Assembly (NCBI GenBank): GCA_945874195.1
Contig: CAMCFW010000081.1
Coordinates: forward strand, 1-8,170
Origin: Chryseobacterium gleum
Lineage (GTDB): Bacteria > Bacteroidota > Bacteroidia > UBA10329
DNA: 8,170 bases
Reading direction: 5' to 3'
The notes under the pieces: model-generated
What the model was told of the DNA's origin: nothing
What the model saw: only the letters and a program-made list of their open reading frames with translations
Database searches by the model: none
Program-made: the position numbers and the translations under genes
In this document: one piece after another, positions 6,897 to 8,170 of the stretch
Layout of the letters: the number at the start of each line of letters is the position of its first letter
Numbering within the stretch: position 1 is the stretch's first letter

Positions 6897-6940
6897 CGGT
6901 GACAAAGAAAAGAATGAAGCAGTTGCTTAGCTTTATCCGA
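6897..6940. promoter_or_regulatory. Short divergent intergenic region between DUF5686 and oxidoreductase genes
   Basis: Only 44 bp separate the two chosen start codons (17 bp if the oxidoreductase starts at 6914). Any promoters must overlap each other or lie inside the opposing gene. No exact TAnnTTTG was found. TTTCTTTG on the minus strand (6903-6910) and TAGCTTTA on the plus strand (6928-6935) each differ from the consensus by one base, and neither has a well-placed TTG. Confidence 0.3.
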
Positions 6941-7975
6941 ATGGAAAAGCAACGCTCCTTTTTTATTGTGAAAGACGGAACGGCCAAAGAGGCCTTCCAA
7001 TTGCGTGAGTCAGAAATTCTTTCGGGAAAGTTGGGACATATCCGTGTAGAGGTGGAAGGCTTCGGAATCAACTTTGCCGACATCATGGCCCGAAAAGGAC
7101 TTTATCAGGACGCGCCACCGTTGCCCTGCGTGGTAGGCTACGAATCGGTGGGTCGAACAATGGACGAAGCTGTTATCGATGGAAAAACCATTCCCGCTGG
7201 AACTCGGGTAGTGGCTTTTTCGCGTTTCGGTGGCTATTCAACGCATGTGCTGGCCGATGAACGAGCGGTGCAACCGATTCCCGATGAAATTCCGTTGGGC
7301 GAAGCGTTGGCGTTGGCGGTTCAGTATTGCACGGCCTATCATTGCGCAGAAGAACGCGTTTCCATCTTCCCCGAAGACCACGTGTTGGTTCAGGCAGCGG
7401 CCGGAGGTGTCGGAACCGCCCTAGTGCAATTGCTGAAACGGAAAGGCTGCACCATTTACGGAACGGCAGGGTCGGAGGAAAAGCTGAAATACATTCATGC
7501 ACAGGGCGTGCATGTTCCTATCAATTATCTAAAACAGGATTTTGCCAAGGTGATCAAAGACAAACTCGGAAACCGTGGGTTGGATGTGGTCTTCGATTCG
7601 CTTGGCGGAAAGAGTTTTTCTGACGGATTCAAAGCCTTGGGCAAAGGAGGCCGAATTGTAGGTTACGGTGCTGCAGAACAAGTGGCTGGCGGACTGGCCG
7701 CCATCAATCAACTGAAACTGGCCGCCAACTTCGGCCTCTTCAGTCCTATTCAACTATTAATGTCCTCGAAAGCGATGATCGGTGTGAACATGCTTCACAT
7801 TGCAGACGACCGGCCAGAAGTATTGGCCCGCACCATGAAAGCGGTTGTGGCACTTTGGAAAAATGGTGAGATCAAGCCGGTTGTAGGTGGCGAATTCCCT
7901 GCCGACCAATTGGCCGAAGCACACGAGTTTGTGGAGGGTCGCAAATCGATGGGCAAGGTGGCGGTGAGGTGGTGA
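6941..7975 (+). CDS. Zinc-independent MDR-family oxidoreductase (NADPH:quinone reductase / VAT-1-like)
   Basis: The 344-residue protein matches the medium-chain dehydrogenase/reductase fold. A GroES-like N-terminal domain (about 1-125) contains GINFADIMARKGLYQDAPP (42-60), GYESVG (66-71) and GTRVVAF (87-93). The nucleotide-binding Rossmann domain (about 126-285) has AVQYCTAYH (126-134), the glycine-rich AAAGGVGTALVQL (152-164), LDVVFDSLGG (214-223) and GGRIVGYGAA (236-245). The C-terminus returns to the catalytic domain (KPVVGGEFPADQLAEAHEFV, 312-331) and ends with GKVAVRW. The zinc ligands of alcohol dehydrogenases are not evident, which points to quinone or enone reduction with NAD(P)H in the cytosol. 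The order GINFADIMAR plus PCVVGYE resembles the VAT-1/QOR subgroup; the true substrate is unknown. An in-frame ATG at 6914 would add nine residues (MKQLLSFIR) and has a purine-rich AAAGAAAAGA before it; 6941 is chosen because the family normally begins just before the first beta strand. Confidence 0.92.
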   Translation: MEKQRSFFIVKDGTAKEAFQLRESEILSGKLGHIRVEVEGFGINFADIMARKGLYQDAPPLPCVVGYESVGRTMDEAVIDGKTIPAGTRVVAFSRFGGYSTHVLADERAVQPIPDEIPLGEALALAVQYCTAYHCAEERVSIFPEDHVLVQAAAGGVGTALVQLLKRKGCTIYGTAGSEEKLKYIHAQGVHVPINYLKQDFAKVIKDKLGNRGLDVVFDSLGGKSFSDGFKALGKGGRIVGYGAAEQVAGGLAAINQLKLAANFGLFSPIQLLMSSKAMIGVNMLHIADDRPEVLARTMKAVVALWKNGEIKPVVGGEFPADQLAEAHEFVEGRKSMGKVAVRW

Positions 7976-7983
7976 GGTGGTGA
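7964..7983 (+). repeat. Short tandem repeat of GTGAGGTG (2.5 copies) over the oxidoreductase stop codon
   Basis: The 8-bp unit GTGAGGTG occurs at 7964-7971 and 7972-7979, with a partial GTGA at 7980-7983. The first copy encodes the final V-R plus the first two bases of the W codon, and the TGA stop (7973-7975) lies in the second copy. The repeat is short enough to be a chance or slippage product. Confidence 0.6.
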
Positions 7984-8056
7984 ACCACGTCTATTTTGTA
8001 TGACGAATTAGTAATTGTTTAAAGGTGCGTTAACACCCCGTGGAATAGGGTGGGGT

Positions 8057-8064
8057 TAGCTTTG
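8057..8064 (+). promoter_or_regulatory. Bacteroidota -7 promoter element (TAGCTTTG) for the terminal secreted-protein gene
   Basis: TAGCTTTG is an exact match to TAnnTTTG and lies 22 bp before the ATG at 8087. That predicts a leader of roughly 15-17 bases, common for this phylum. No TTG is found 19-21 bp upstream; TTG at 8015-8017 is too far. The gap from 7976 to this point otherwise shows no terminator for the preceding gene. Confidence 0.5.
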
Positions 8065-8086
8065 CCGACCCAATTCACTCATCGCC

Positions 8087-8170
8087 ATGAATACTTTTCT
8101 GAAGCATTTTTTACTATTCGCAATTGTTTTTTCACCCAACCTAATCTTGGCCCAATACACCGTCAATTTT
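8087..8170 (+). CDS. Secreted protein, N-terminal fragment (28 codons; rest outside window)
   Basis: The frame runs open from the ATG at 8087 to the window end. It encodes a basic-hydrophobic signal peptide (MNTFLKHFLLFAIVFSPNLI, then LAQ) with probable cleavage before or after Q23, followed by YTVNF. The AQ ending matches the other exported proteins in this window. A -7 promoter element stands 22 bp ahead. Nothing of the mature protein is visible, so its function cannot be assigned. Confidence 0.8.
   Translation, partial: MNTFLKHFLLFAIVFSPNLILAQYTVNF

Noticed and set aside
6897..6905. TTG start for the DUF5686 protein at 6905
   Set aside because: An ATG three codons later begins a standard signal peptide, and the extra residues add nothing.
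6800..6940. Longer oxidoreductase start at 6800
   Set aside because: It would overlap the start of the DUF5686 gene and add residues unlike any MDR N-terminus. The GroES-like domain begins right after 6941.
8024..8056. Possible hairpins (GGTG/CACC at 8024-8037; CACCC/GGGTG at 8034-8052) as a terminator for the oxidoreductase gene
   Set aside because: The stems are only 4-5 bp, compete with each other and have no T run after them.
1..8170. Mobile element, CRISPR array, toxin-antitoxin or phage region, including integration at the tRNA-Leu
   Set aside because: No transposase, integrase or repeat array was seen, and no copy of the tRNA 3' end was noticed elsewhere in the window. Base composition looks even throughout.

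Overview
The window looks like ordinary chromosomal DNA from a member of the Bacteroidota, most likely a Flavobacteriales-type bacterium. The evidence is a lamin-tail-domain protein with a C-terminal type IX secretion (T9SS) sorting domain, two outer-membrane proteins that begin with a carboxypeptidase-regulatory-like domain, a DUF5686 protein, signal peptides ending in AQ, little sign of Shine-Dalgarno sequences, and three exact matches to the Bacteroidota -7 promoter element TAnnTTTG. The genus cannot be fixed from the sequence.

Layout. Positions 1-2820 on the minus strand hold a two-gene unit: a T9SS-exported lamin-tail-domain protein (1906-2820), followed 12 bp later by a TonB-dependent receptor (1893 down to 1) whose C-terminus lies outside the window. 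Positions 2821-2958 are a divergent intergenic region with a -7 element for each direction. A tRNA-Leu(CAG) gene (2959-3040) and an intrinsic-type terminator (3052-3088) follow on the plus strand. Next is a small secreted, probably outer-membrane, protein (3161-3796). It converges on and overlaps by 7 bp a minus-strand unit of two genes: DUF5686 outer-membrane protein (4500-6896), then a PPP-type metallophosphoesterase (3790-4500), with stop and start sharing one base. Divergent from DUF5686 is a plus-strand zinc-free MDR/quinone-oxidoreductase-like gene (6941-7975). A promoter-like element (8057-8064) and the first 28 codons of a secreted protein (8087 onward) close the window.

How the genes may work together. 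The T9SS protein and the TonB receptor are placed like a co-expressed cell-surface pair, but nothing shows the ligand. DUF5686 and the phosphoesterase appear translationally coupled although they act in different compartments, so the link may be only co-expression. The oxidoreductase and tRNA are housekeeping-like neighbours.

No mobile element, CRISPR array, defence system, biosynthetic cluster or clearly novel system was found. Every intergenic gap is shorter than 150 bp.
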